From the NCBI RefSeq assembly GCF_001662075.1, contig NZ_LYPL01000027.1, positions 1 to 34,543 of the forward strand: a DNA stretch of 34,543 bases, read 5' to 3'. Below, piece by piece: positions 14,842 through 24,512 of the stretch; position 1 is the first letter of the stretch; every line of letters starts with the position of its first letter. The notes beneath the pieces were generated by a model, which searched no databases, was not told where the DNA came from, and saw only the letters and a program-made list of their open reading frames with translations. This stretch comes from Rhizobium bangladeshense (GTDB lineage Bacteria; Pseudomonadota; Alphaproteobacteria; Rhizobiales; Rhizobiaceae). Position numbers and translations under genes: made by a program.

Positions 14842-17800
14842 CTACTCGAACAAGCGGCCGTCAGGCCTTCTGATTTTCAGCAGTGCGACCGGTTCGGTAT
14901 CGCGCATGGATCGAGCAGCGACGAAGAAGTTGTTTCCGCGTAGGCCCAAGGTGTCTTGCAACAGGCGCTGCACCGGCTCCGCTTTCGCGTAGACGAAGCG
15001 ATCCCCGTTTTCCGTCTGTCTGTCAGCTATTGATATCCACGCGTCGCGCAACTCATCAAGCCGGGCAAGGCACCGGTCGACCAGTTCCTGCTCGACGTTC
15101 GCGGTCGCCATCTTTTCTTCGACGATCTTGCGAACAGCCGTATAGGCAGCGGGGTTGTCCCCCATCCGCGTGACAAAGTCGTTCTGGCTGAGGTCAGGCT
15201 CCACATGGCGCGCGGCGGCAACGAGTGTTGCTGCAAGTGCCCGGTCCAATGCCCGAGGAGAGAACGGAGTGACGCTTGTGGGCTCGACGGCGCGGTAGAA
15301 GCTCATGTGGAATGCGCGGAACTGTTCGTAATGCGTTCGGTCTCGCGGCTTGTGGATGTTGAGAAGTGTGATGACGAGCCCGGGCTTGGAGGCTTCACGG
15401 CCGACGCGAGACGTCGCCTGAATATATTCGGCAGCCGTTTTCGGCTGACCTTGCACAACCATCAGACCAAGGCGGCCGATATCCAGACCGACAGAAATCA
15501 TGTTGGTCGCCAAGGCTACATCGACAGCGTTCTTCTCTAGCACCGGATAGCCTAGCCGCGTGCGTGCCTCCGATACCTGGTCGGTGCTGTAACGCGAAGT
15601 CAGCTCCTGGACTTCACGCAATGTCCGATCGGCGAACGGCTGCCCACTCGGTTGTTTGCGGACACGGCTGCTGCCGTAGCTGGTCAGATGCGCCCGCACC
15701 TCGTCCTCGACGATACGCCGTGCGCCTCCGAGCTCTCGAAGGGCGTTGAAGTAGCAGAGAGCCGTCAGGTAGGGGTCGGCAGGATCGTTGTCGTTCCCTG
15801 TCGAAAGGGCTGCGGCACCGGAGAGGATGGTCTGCAGCGCGCGCAGGTAAACCAGTTTCGGGCCACGGCCTGGCGATGCAATGCCGGCATAGACGCGCGA
15901 TGGCGATTCCCGGTCGACCTTCGCAAAGAAGGAGTCGTGGCGGCTGATGCCGGGCGGCGGGAAGATCGCCGTCTTCGAGCGGCCGAATAGGTTCTTGATC
16001 TGGGTTTCCGCCCGCCGAACGGTTGCCGTGGACGCAACGATCTTCGGGCCACGACGCTCGCCGTTGATCTGGCGTGAGGCGAGCAGATTGAATGCCGTCT
16101 CGTAAAGGCCGGCGATGGTGCCGAGTGGTCCGGAGATCAGATGCAGTTCGTCCTGGATGATCAGGTCGATGGGGCGCAGTTCCCGCGACATGCGGGTGCC
16201 ATCTGCTTCCCCGGCACCGTAGAACCCTGAATAATCCGAGCGGGTGACGTGGCCGAAGAATGCGCCTGCGCGACCTTCCCAGGGGACGCTGGCAAACTTA
16301 TCGACAGTCGCGATCATGAAGGCTGGCAGACGACGGTAAATCTCATCATCGACCACCACTATCGGTAGACGGTCAGCGCCTGAAAATTCGCAATCCAGAT
16401 TGTCGCAGCGAATGTCCAGGCGTTCTGGCTTGGTCAGGTTTGGATGAATCTGGAAACTGTTCTTGTTGAAGCGCTCACCACACCAAGGGCAGTTCTTCAT
16501 CGGGGCCGGTGCCGGCCCGTTTCGGCTGCGGTGTTCCGCCAACCAGGCAACGGCAGTGCTTGGGTTCTTGTTCCTGGCGTCGCCGAGTGCGTTGGGGGTC
16601 GCGCCTCCCCCTACCCAGAGACCGATCTCGATGGGCCAGGTCCCGAGTTCAGGATTGCTTTTCCGCTCAAGCTCGAGCGCGCAGACGAGACCTGCCGCAC
16701 GTTGCAGCTGGTCGAGCGTCAGAAGCCGCAGCGTGTAGCGCATCACGACCGACAGCCCAGCACCCTCCAGGCCCGGATTGGCCAGACGGCGGCGGGCAAT
16801 GGCGAAGGCCGCGAGCCCCAAATAGGCTTCTGTCTTGCCGCCACCGGTCGGGAAGAACAGGAGATCGACAATCGGCCGATCGTCATGGCCGGGGTCAGCC
16901 AAACCGTCGAGGTTGAGAAGGATGAAGGCTAGCTGGAACAAGCGCCATGTCGGTGCGCGTTGCTCTGACAGCGGCTTCTTGTTGTCGGCCGCAGCCCGCT
17001 GTCGGTTCGCCCGCGCCATGACCTTGTTCATGATACGGAAGGCCTCGCGGCTCGTCGGGTCATTCACCAGACGATCGATCCCGCCTTCGATGCGGCGGCA
17101 GGCCTCGCGGATTTTCACAAGGCAGTCGCGCGCGACGTGTTGGCGGCGTGCTCCCGAGACGTTGGCGATCAACCCATCCTGCTCGATGGCCCATTTGGCA
17201 TATTCGACCGGCAGGGCGGAAAGTGCGGCTTTCAGACTGGCGACATCAGCCGCGGCCTTCTCCAGTTCGTCCATGCTCCGCACCACAGCGGGAACGGGAA
17301 TGTCGGCACCAAGCTTTTCCACCTCTTGGACGGGGATAGGATTGGTGAATACGGTCACGATCCGACCACGCTCGTCGAGCACGCACCAATCGGCTGAGGT
17401 GTTGTGGCCAACGGCAAAGGAACAGACGTCGCGGTAATGGAGATCAGCAAGGCGCTCATCGAAATCGCTGGCATCATACGATGCGCGGTCATCGCGAGGC
17501 GCAAAACCATCAACGGCATGAAGTTCGAGGCGAGCCTGGAAGCAGAAGGCGATGTCCCCGAAGCGGCGATATGTTTCCGGGCGGGCGTTCACAAGAAATA
17601 CGGAGACCGCCAGAACATCGTCCCGGATGCCATCGATGCCTGCCGTCTGGGCCGGCCGCACGGTAACCACCAGTTCGAGCCCGCCCCCTGGCACCTGCGG
17701 GGCTGCGCTCTCAGGCACCACGATGCGCTGGGGAATACCCTCCTGCAATGCTGCCACATCGATGGTCAGGCGTTCCTCGCGCGGAATCCTGCGCCAATCG

Positions 17801-18375
17801 AGTGAACTCTTGGGCGGCTCCTTCGGCGGCTCGCCTGCCTGAACGGCCTTTTCTCTCTCGTCGGGCAAAAACACGGCTTTGTCGAGCGGCGGTTCGGTAA
17901 CGTAGTCGCCCCACGTAACGCGCGCTTGAAGCGTCTTCGCCGAGCGCGGCAGCAGCACTGTCAGACCCAGTGAAGAGGGAACAAAGGAACGCATCGGCGG
18001 CCGCTCGCTCGCGCCGTCGTCGACGGCGCTGCCCGAGCCAGGTGCGCCCAGTTCCATACCCTCGGCTGAGCGCAGGGCGTCGAGCTGGGCTTCTGCCTTT
18101 TCGTCGTCGGCAGCGCCGTTTCCGAAAATTTTCTCGGCGCGGCGTTCACGGCGGTCCTTGCGGCGGGGGGCGAGAAAACCGGTGAGATACCAGGTTGAGG
18201 GGCTCGTGCCGGAAATAACTTCCCGATCGAGATCAGGATCGAGGTCAGGATGCGCTCCAACCAGATCGCGGCGCATCAGGTTCATCAAGCGTTCACGAAC
18301 TTCAACGGGGGATGCCGGCTTGGGGAGGGTGCTCAGCGCATCTTGCAACGGTGTTGTGGTCGTATTGTTCGACAT
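14842..18375 (-). CDS. drmA: DrmA, DISARM helicase-domain protein
   Basis: This 1177-residue superfamily-2 helicase-like protein has Walker A FPTGGGKTEA (508-517), motif II QDELH (741-745), motif III STAT (782-785), and motifs V/VI NMISVGLDIG (958-967) and QATSRVGR (986-993). A zinc-ribbon-like Cys pair set (629, 632, 657, 662) sits between motifs I and II. The first 450 residues carry no motif I recognise and would be the DrmA-specific N-terminus. ATP-dependent loading on DNA with DrmB is the known role. It begins at ATG 18375, sharing one base with the PIN gene stop (TAATG), so translation is coupled to the PIN gene. The length and layout fit DrmA well. Confidence 0.9.
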   Translation of the reverse strand: MSNNTTTTPLQDALSTLPKPASPVEVRERLMNLMRRDLVGAHPDLDPDLDREVISGTSPSTWYLTGFLAPRRKDRRERRAEKIFGNGAADDEKAEAQLDALRSAEGMELGAPGSGSAVDDGASERPPMRSFVPSSLGLTVLLPRSAKTLQARVTWGDYVTEPPLDKAVFLPDEREKAVQAGEPPKEPPKSSLDWRRIPREERLTIDVAALQEGIPQRIVVPESAAPQVPGGGLELVVTVRPAQTAGIDGIRDDVLAVSVFLVNARPETYRRFGDIAFCFQARLELHAVDGFAPRDDRASYDASDFDERLADLHYRDVCSFAVGHNTSADWCVLDERGRIVTVFTNPIPVQEVEKLGADIPVPAVVRSMDELEKAAADVASLKAALSALPVEYAKWAIEQDGLIANVSGARRQHVARDCLVKIREACRRIEGGIDRLVNDPTSREAFRIMNKVMARANRQRAAADNKKPLSEQRAPTWRLFQLAFILLNLDGLADPGHDDRPIVDLLFFPTGGGKTEAYLGLAAFAIARRRLANPGLEGAGLSVVMRYTLRLLTLDQLQRAAGLVCALELERKSNPELGTWPIEIGLWVGGGATPNALGDARNKNPSTAVAWLAEHRSRNGPAPAPMKNCPWCGERFNKNSFQIHPNLTKPERLDIRCDNLDCEFSGADRLPIVVVDDEIYRRLPAFMIATVDKFASVPWEGRAGAFFGHVTRSDYSGFYGAGEADGTRMSRELRPIDLIIQDELHLISGPLGTIAGLYETAFNLLASRQINGERRGPKIVASTATVRRAETQIKNLFGRSKTAIFPPPGISRHDSFFAKVDRESPSRVYAGIASPGRGPKLVYLRALQTILSGAAALSTGNDNDPADPYLTALCYFNALRELGGARRIVEDEVRAHLTSYGSSRVRKQPSGQPFADRTLREVQELTSRYSTDQVSEARTRLGYPVLEKNAVDVALATNMISVGLDIGRLGLMVVQGQPKTAAEYIQATSRVGREASKPGLVITLLNIHKPRDRTHYEQFRAFHMSFYRAVEPTSVTPFSPRALDRALAATLVAAARHVEPDLSQNDFVTRMGDNPAAYTAVRKIVEEKMATANVEQELVDRCLARLDELRDAWISIADRQTENGDRFVYAKAEPVQRLLQDTLGLRGNNFFVAARSMRDTEPVALLKIRRPDGRLFE

Positions 18376-18884
18376 TACTTCCCCTCCAGCTGCGCAAGTT
18401 GCGTCAACGCCTGATCAAGCCACTTTTGTGTATATGGTGTCCTGAGGTCCAGCCTGGGCTTGAAGCCGACATCGCCAAGCAATCGCTCAAGCGACACGAG
18501 ACGATCCCGCATGCCAAGGCGAATGCCGATCCGGAGACTGGCCTTGTCCGGGCCACACAACACCCAAGCGTCTTTTCGGCTGATAGCATGTGCCCAGAGC
18601 GCGCGTTCGCCATCATCAAGATAGGCGATCGAAGGGTCTTTGGTCACAGCCTCGGCGCGGTCAGCATCACGAACGGCATGAACCGCCGTGAGCGTCTTCG
18701 TCAGCACATCATTCTCAATCTGCTCCTCGGGCCGCCGCTGCTGGTAGCCCGTCTGCGTCTCGATGAAACAGTCGCCGACCGTCTCAACCGCATAGCCTCC
18801 ACAAAGCGCTTTCCACGCGGAGACGCGCCAACACTCGATGATGACGTTGGTGTCAACGAGAACGGGACCATGGTGTCGTGCCAT
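18375..18884 (-). CDS. PIN-domain protein paired with XRE-ImmA
   Basis: This 169-residue protein has a PIN-like acidic layout: Asp11 in VLVDTNVIIE, then Asp90-Asp91-x-Glu93 in YLDDGERALWAHA, and Asp113 in LCGPDKASL, which fits the metal-binding set of PIN ribonucleases. It starts 6 bases after the XRE-ImmA stop and overlaps the drmA start by one base. Toxin-like PIN or DUF4411-type proteins are often found next to XRE-ImmA regulators, so a toxin-antitoxin or stress-sensing pair is plausible. It lies inside the DISARM gene order and is not part of the canonical set. RNase activity is predicted only from the residues listed. Confidence 0.75.
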   Translation of the reverse strand: MARHHGPVLVDTNVIIECWRVSAWKALCGGYAVETVGDCFIETQTGYQQRRPEEQIENDVLTKTLTAVHAVRDADRAEAVTKDPSIAYLDDGERALWAHAISRKDAWVLCGPDKASLRIGIRLGMRDRLVSLERLLGDVGFKPRLDLRTPYTQKWLDQALTQLAQLEGK

Positions 18885-18890
18885 GCAGCC

Positions 18891-19997
18891 TCACAACTCG
18901 TAAGGCGCTTCGACGCCATGGGATAGAAATAGCTCCGCAAAATCGTCAATGGGCAGACCGAGGATCGAGGCAATCCGGCGCATTGAGGTCTGGCCTTCAT
19001 CCAATGCGGTAGCAACAATTTGAACAAATGGCTTGGAGAAAAGTGGGGGCGCTTCCGGCTTCCCCGGTTTCGCCCTCCCGTTGTTTCTAAGACCGTCGTC
19101 AGAAATTGCGTCGCTCTGGACGCGGCTTAGGCGTCCCATGCCAACAAGACGCCAACGCAGAGCCTGAGACGTCACCAGCAACTCATCGGCCACCTCATTA
19201 AGGCGATCGACCAATTTCTCTTCGGTCAGATTTCCCCAATCACCGAACCGATCCAACACCGCGGCAGGCATAAGAAGCGCCGACGCGAAATTGTCCGCCA
19301 ACTGCTCAACGCGGCTCCGCTTTTTCGGCATTACCTCCTCGATATGCTCAGGCGGCATCTTCTCCCATGTGAGGATGTGAAAGAGTTCGTGGGCAAGATC
19401 GAAATGACGTCGACCCGTTATCTCATTGCGATTGATGAGCACGACATCCAGCTCGGGCAGGCGACAGGCTGCGCCCGAAACGCCTTCGATCGGGTCGACC
19501 ATCAAGACAAGAATGCCAAGCTTTTCAGCCATGACATCAGCCAGCCGGCGTGCAGGCACGTCTCCGAGATCAAATTCCGCCGCGAAGCGTTCGCCGTCGG
19601 CACTCGCGTCGTCAAAGCTCGACTGCCTTGATAGACTCAGCGCTGGCCGGATGAGCGGAGGCTCGCGACCTGTCTGGCGTGCGAGCGTGCGGAATGCCGC
19701 AATCAAACGGCCGGCCGACTCTTCGTAGCCGCGCAGCCGGTCGCCATCGACTCCAGTCTGCCGCCAGGAAAAACTGCCTTCCCCGGCTAACATGAACGGA
19801 TCAGTGAAGTAGTCGATGGACACGCCGAAGATTTGGGCAGCACGCAGCAGCTCGTCCGCCGCGACCTTGCGTTCACCGGTTTCGATGGCCGAAAGGGTTT
19901 GGCGATCCTTAAAGCCGAATTTCTCGGCCAAATCTTCCTGTGACAGCTTCCGCTGTTCGCGCAGCGATTTAATGCGTGCGCCGATTGTCGTGATCAT
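18891..19997 (-). CDS. XRE helix-turn-helix / ImmA-IrrE metallopeptidase
   Basis: This 368-residue fusion has an N-terminal XRE-type helix-turn-helix (7-65: IKSLREQRKLSQEDLAEKFG, TLSAIETGERKV) and an ImmA/IrrE zinc peptidase domain with HELFH (203-207) and a downstream Glu231 (EQLADNFASALLMP). Such proteins bind DNA and self-cleave or cleave a partner on a signal. The ATG at 19997 has AAGGAGA six bases upstream and a promoter-like TTGCAA-17-TATATG just before it, which is why I start it here, although the frame stays open a further 510 bases upstream. It is followed by the PIN gene and drmA, so it probably controls the second half of the DISARM cluster. Confidence 0.88.
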   Translation of the reverse strand: MITTIGARIKSLREQRKLSQEDLAEKFGFKDRQTLSAIETGERKVAADELLRAAQIFGVSIDYFTDPFMLAGEGSFSWRQTGVDGDRLRGYEESAGRLIAAFRTLARQTGREPPLIRPALSLSRQSSFDDASADGERFAAEFDLGDVPARRLADVMAEKLGILVLMVDPIEGVSGAACRLPELDVVLINRNEITGRRHFDLAHELFHILTWEKMPPEHIEEVMPKKRSRVEQLADNFASALLMPAAVLDRFGDWGNLTEEKLVDRLNEVADELLVTSQALRWRLVGMGRLSRVQSDAISDDGLRNNGRAKPGKPEAPPLFSKPFVQIVATALDEGQTSMRRIASILGLPIDDFAELFLSHGVEAPYEL

Positions 19998-20550
19998 TGG
20001 GGTTCTCCTTGCCCCATATAATCTTGCGGAATAACATTTGCAAGAATTTCTTGCGAAACTCCATTTGCCGAAAGCGACGCCGAGCAAAAACGCGACGAGC
20101 GACCCAAGGAAGCTTGCAACAATCGGAACCCACCATCGCCAGTCTGTGTGTTGCTCGCGCGCTTTTGCATGCAGCTCAATGGCGATGTCGATCAGCGTCT
20201 TGATCTCGGTCTCCGGCACCCGCACACGCGACACAGAGTTCCGTTCTTCAGCAGAAAGTTGATCGTATTCCGGCGTCGTCAGCAGCCGATCCTCCTTGCG
20301 ATAATAAAGGCGTGGCGACGCGCGCCGCCAAATCAGCGCATAGTGATCTTGGTTGTCAGGCGACTTGCGGAAGAACTCCGGATGGTCATTGAAAACGTTT
20401 CGCCAATGACCCGCCTTCATCTCGTCGCCGGAAATGAAGTGCGCCCACTTCTCGCACGGTTGGCTCGAGCGCACGTTCAGCGACATGAACTGAATCGTCG
20501 CAATCACATCGGCTAGTCTGTTCGACTTTAGATAAAGGCACCTTTGTCAT
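19998..20550 (-). pseudogene. Small C-terminal-anchor membrane protein gene with an apparent +1 frameshift
   Basis: The ATG at 20550 overlaps the drmMI stop (ATGA), a normal coupled start, and gives MTKVPLSKVEQ before the frame turns to nonsense. From 20516 another frame gives a coherent protein (LADVIATIQFMSLNV, then a soluble domain with YALIWRRASPRLYY). It ends in WRWWVPIVASFLGS and LVAFLLGVAFGKW, a membrane anchor. Removing one A at 20517 joins the two into one protein of about 170 residues. Downstream the frame has no stop and runs into the XRE gene, so a membrane-XRE-ImmA fusion of over 500 residues is formally possible. The family is widespread in bacteria but I cannot name it. A sequencing error is an alternative. 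Confidence 0.6.
20015..20054 (-). promoter_or_regulatory. Internal promoter and operator-like palindrome for the XRE-PIN-drmA unit
   Basis: On the minus strand TTGCAA (20043-20038) and TATATG (20020-20015) are separated by 17 bases, a good housekeeping-type -35/-10 pair, 18 bases before the XRE start codon. Overlapping the -35 is GCAAGAA-A-TTCTTGC (20054-20040), a 15-bp palindrome with a single central base. Further GCAAG half sites occur at -10. This arrangement suggests autoregulation by the XRE protein. It lies inside the 3' end of the frameshifted gene. Confidence 0.6.
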
Positions 20551-23500
20551 ACCGCGACTTCCCCATTCCCATCTTCATCGCTCCGAGTGGAGCCCTTCGG
20601 CGCGATGCCTTGTCTGACCTCCTCCGAGTGGCGCTCGGCATTGAGCGCCAGCAGGCGAGACAGCACGCGATCACGGCCTTCGGCGTTCCAGAAGTAGCGA
20701 CCCTGATAGGTGTGATCGTTCTCGGTCTCCTCGGTCAGGAATATAGGATGCAGTTCATCGGCGAGGTCGTCCCAGCCATAGGCGCGCAACACGGCACGAT
20801 CCATTTCGTCGTGCAGGTCTCGCAGGCGCTGGATAGGCTCTCCGCGTTCCTCCTCTTTATGAAAGCGATTGTAGGTTTTGGTCATACCCTCGTTCGAGGC
20901 GACCATCAGCTCAGCCCGGCGGTCGTGATAGAACTCCCCTGCCACTTCAAGTGTAAGGTCAGACTCATAGCCCGGCGGAAATGGAAAGGTCTCGAGGCAA
21001 TCGGACGGTGCGTAGCGCAGTCTATCTTCGAGCGTGGAGGAGAAAAAGCGTGCCCAGATTTCATGAACGCGGGATTGGAGTACAGCAAAGGGGGCGAAAT
21101 TTGGATAGGCAAAAACAACTGTACTATCAGCGAATATTTGATCGGCCTTAACGCGCGCAACACTATGATGAGCTGAAACACGCGAGACCGCGAGAATGTA
21201 TTCTTTGCCTGAAATCGTCGAATATAGTTCTGACCGCTCTCTCCAGTATCGCCACCACTCGTAATACATGTAGCCGTACTGCTTGTTTTTTTCCTTCTGC
21301 CGTTCCGGGCGAACGTACTTGTCCAATATATTGTATAATTCCAGCCACGACGAGCGCAACTCAGTTTCCGTCAAGTCAGAGACGTTTACCACAAGCCGAT
21401 TGGTTGACTGGTTTGGACTGCTATTTATGTCTTCCCCGCCCAAGTACGGATGAATTCTTTCAGCATAATTTGGGTGCTGGGCTAGAAGGGCTTCAAGGTC
21501 TTTAGTTGATGCGCAGTTACCCTTAGACGCTCCTGCGTCATCAAAAGTAAAGCCCATTCCGAGTATTGTTGATCCTTGAAATCCTTTCTCCATGTTCACG
21601 GCCAAACGATTCGGCGCTTCATCGAGTTCACCAGAAACAAGGTAAGCTGATATACGGCCAACCTGCTTCCCTTCGAGAACTGCCGAACGTAATTCGTCAC
21701 CTTTCCGTATGTGCACAATAGACACTACGACTGCCGCGCCTTCGTTCGGCCACTGGTAACGCTTGTTCGCACGAAAGATACTCCCGCCGTTCCGCAGTAT
21801 CATCGCTAACCCAGTTTCTCGAGTGTCTCCTTGGCCGATCGTGTTAGTAGCAATCAGGCCGAAAGCACCGTCTTTGCGTAGTAGGCTGAACGCACGGCGA
21901 AAGAAATGCGCGACGAGGTCGGCATTCCCGTGAGCGCCCTCATGCTGTTGCTGCAGCCAAGGCAAGTAGAGCGGCCCTGAAGCCGCCGAGATGGTATTCT
22001 TACCGGCAAATGGCGGATTACCGATGATGGCATCGAAGCCCGTATTGTTGCGATTGAAGACTTCCGGAAACTCAATCTCCCAATGAAATGGCCGCCATCG
22101 GTGTTCTGCTCGGAAAGCCTCCGCCTTCGCCTCCAGCAGGTCCCAACGCGGCTGAAGATGGCCGCCGATCCAGCTTTCGACCTTGGCCCGTTCCACTTCA
22201 CGCGCCTTGGCCTTATCGGCGGCGAAAAACGCCGCGACGACGGCATCACCCACGATGCGTGCCGGCTCCACTTCCGTCTCGACACGGCGAAAGCGGGACT
22301 CCTGCACGGCACGGGTGACATCGTCAGGGGCATTGCGGATCGCCTCGCGTACTTCCTGGGCGCGGTCCACCGCCTGTTTGATCATGCTACGGAAAAGCGG
22401 CAGGCCGAGTTTCGAGGCATCCCAGTGCGCAGCCTCGATCTCGTGCCGCGTCAAGCCGACCAGGCTGTCGCCGCTCTTAATGGCGTGATCGAGGAAAGTG
22501 AATTCGTGATCTCGCGCTAGAGTCGCCAGCCAAAGCGACAGCCTCGCCAGGTCCACTGCCATCGGGTTGCGGTCAACGCCATAGAGGCATTTCTGGGCAA
22601 CCAGACGCCGCGCATGCAGCGCCTCATCCTCATCCGGCGGAATGGTCGGTCTTTCTGCGCCGTACATGTTCCAGGCCTGTTCAAGCCGCGCGCCGAGCTG
22701 GCGGCAGGCTTCGACCAGGAATGCGCCGGACCCGCAGGCCGGATCGCATACCTTCAACGACAGCACTGCCTCGGGCGAGGCCTTGGGACCTATCCGCTCA
22801 AAGGCTGGCTCCAGCGCATGGCGAACGATCGGCTCGGTCAGCGAACGCGGGGTGTAATGCGAGCCTGATCTTCGGCGTTCCTCGGTCGGCTGCAGATAGG
22901 GCGTGCCTGGACTGATGGCGGACCCGTCCGGCGTGGCGCGCAGATCGACTAGGCTACCCAAGGCATCGAGCAGCGCCGGGACATCCGTGGCCTCCTTGAC
23001 GCCCTTCGCCAGCTTGGGCGACAGCTTGATGGCGTGATCCTTTAGCCACTTCTGCCGGTCATTCGGCGTCTGGGCAAGAAGCGCTTCGAGGCCGATGAAG
23101 GTGGGCAGCTTCTTTTCGTCGCGCAGGGCGATCATATGCTCATCGGCCCGCAGGGCAGTGAATCCCATAACGGTTTCGTAGACCGAGCCGATGCTTTCGA
23201 CGTCGAGGGAACGGTATGATAGGCGTTCGCGGATTTTCTCGCCCGACAGGCTTCTGGCTTCCACGGTCATCAGCCCATGCAGAATGCGCAGGATACAGCC
23301 GTCAGAGATGGGCAGAACCTTCGCGTCGTCCGTGGTGCTGCCTTTGTCCCGCCCTTCGAGAAACGGGAAAACATTCGGATCAAACAGCTTGCCGCCGCGC
23401 CGGGCGACCCAATCTCCATGACCTTCATGGATGATGCGGAAGACGGCGAGAAGCTGGCCCCAGCCGCCTCGACGCTCGTCCATCGTATCCGGATTGAGCG

Positions 23501-24512
23501 CTTCGTCGGTGAGGAGCTTGGCGTAGAGTGTCTTGATGGAATAGGCACCCTCCCACAGCGTCTTCAGCTGCGGATCGGGCGACGAGGGCAAGAGGTCGCG
23601 ATCTTCTGCATAGAGCAGGAAGACGAGCCGCATCAGGCAGGTGAGCAGTCCCTCGTAAAGGTGGTGCGAGTCCGCTTCCGCCAGCCCTTCGATGCGTTCG
23701 GAATCGGCCTGATGAATACCGCGCAACAGCTCATGCAGCGCGCCGAGAACCTGGCCCGACAGCTTTTCCGAGACCTCGTTCTGGGCCTCTCGTGATTGCT
23801 TGAGAACCGGGCGTAGCCGCTTGTCCGGCGCGCCGGTGAACAACGCATTTCGGCCAAGGCAAAGCTTGAGACCGGCCAGCATGGGCCGACCTTCGACTCG
23901 CCCAAGTGCGGCCAGCGGCCAGGATATCCAGCCCGCCGTTTCCCCACGCGGGGCATAGACCAGCCGCAGAGTATTGCGCGCGACCAGCAGACCAACGCCC
24001 ACACCGGTTTCACGCAGCAGGCGTTCCAGCCGCTGATGCGGACTTGCTTCCCATTCGCTATCACCGAACTGCCCTCGACCGTCGGCGTCCAGGTTCGGAT
24101 GCACGCAGACCAGCATCTGCGCAGGCACGCCCTCTTCCGTCACGTCGTTCCATAGTACGACCATGTCCGGTGTCAGCAGGGTTTCATGTTCGGGAACCAC
24201 CCGTGTCAGATCGACAGAAACCGCCGGTCCCGCTGGGCTGCCGGCGACCAGTTTGCGAGGCCAGCCGAGCACCGTCTCTAGGAAGTCCCAGGTGTTGCGC
24301 AGCACGAAGAACTTGTCGTCTTCTCGCCTGGCCTCTGGAGATAGCTCCAGCGCCTCGGCAACCGCTTCGGTATCCAGAGGCGTCTGTCGGATTGGGGTGA
24401 GACCCTTGTCCCGAAGGACGTTGGGTCCGACGACCAGACCTTCGGGCTGAAGGTAATTCAGCCATTCCGTGGTTTCGTCTGCGCGTGCGTAGAAATTCAT
24501 GGGTTTGCTCAA
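20547..24512 (-). CDS. drmMI: DrmMI, DISARM N6-adenine DNA methyltransferase
   Basis: This 1321-residue Eco57I-like enzyme has the SAM-binding motif DPACGSG (590-596), a following YGVDRNPMAVDLARLSLWL stretch (644-662), and the catalytic NPPF (832-835) of gamma-type N6-adenine methylases. The 500-residue N-terminal region and the long C-terminal part would give target recognition. In class 1 DISARM this enzyme marks host DNA. The start is TTG at 24512, four-base overlap with the drmD stop (TTGA); an internal ATG four codons later (24500) is an alternative. The stop overlaps the next start. No endonuclease motif was seen, so it is not a type IIG restriction enzyme by this reading, although PglX-like BREX methylases look similar. 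Confidence 0.9.
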   Translation of the reverse strand: MSKPMNFYARADETTEWLNYLQPEGLVVGPNVLRDKGLTPIRQTPLDTEAVAEALELSPEARREDDKFFVLRNTWDFLETVLGWPRKLVAGSPAGPAVSVDLTRVVPEHETLLTPDMVVLWNDVTEEGVPAQMLVCVHPNLDADGRGQFGDSEWEASPHQRLERLLRETGVGVGLLVARNTLRLVYAPRGETAGWISWPLAALGRVEGRPMLAGLKLCLGRNALFTGAPDKRLRPVLKQSREAQNEVSEKLSGQVLGALHELLRGIHQADSERIEGLAEADSHHLYEGLLTCLMRLVFLLYAEDRDLLPSSPDPQLKTLWEGAYSIKTLYAKLLTDEALNPDTMDERRGGWGQLLAVFRIIHEGHGDWVARRGGKLFDPNVFPFLEGRDKGSTTDDAKVLPISDGCILRILHGLMTVEARSLSGEKIRERLSYRSLDVESIGSVYETVMGFTALRADEHMIALRDEKKLPTFIGLEALLAQTPNDRQKWLKDHAIKLSPKLAKGVKEATDVPALLDALGSLVDLRATPDGSAISPGTPYLQPTEERRRSGSHYTPRSLTEPIVRHALEPAFERIGPKASPEAVLSLKVCDPACGSGAFLVEACRQLGARLEQAWNMYGAERPTIPPDEDEALHARRLVAQKCLYGVDRNPMAVDLARLSLWLATLARDHEFTFLDHAIKSGDSLVGLTRHEIEAAHWDASKLGLPLFRSMIKQAVDRAQEVREAIRNAPDDVTRAVQESRFRRVETEVEPARIVGDAVVAAFFAADKAKAREVERAKVESWIGGHLQPRWDLLEAKAEAFRAEHRWRPFHWEIEFPEVFNRNNTGFDAIIGNPPFAGKNTISAASGPLYLPWLQQQHEGAHGNADLVAHFFRRAFSLLRKDGAFGLIATNTIGQGDTRETGLAMILRNGGSIFRANKRYQWPNEGAAVVVSIVHIRKGDELRSAVLEGKQVGRISAYLVSGELDEAPNRLAVNMEKGFQGSTILGMGFTFDDAGASKGNCASTKDLEALLAQHPNYAERIHPYLGGEDINSSPNQSTNRLVVNVSDLTETELRSSWLELYNILDKYVRPERQKEKNKQYGYMYYEWWRYWRERSELYSTISGKEYILAVSRVSAHHSVARVKADQIFADSTVVFAYPNFAPFAVLQSRVHEIWARFFSSTLEDRLRYAPSDCLETFPFPPGYESDLTLEVAGEFYHDRRAELMVASNEGMTKTYNRFHKEEERGEPIQRLRDLHDEMDRAVLRAYGWDDLADELHPIFLTEETENDHTYQGRYFWNAEGRDRVLSRLLALNAERHSEEVRQGIAPKGSTRSDEDGNGEVAV

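Noticed and set aside
13120..18300. Numerous plus-strand frames over drmB and drmA
   Set aside because: All are antisense to the helicase and DUF1998 genes and lack ribosome-binding sites or domains.
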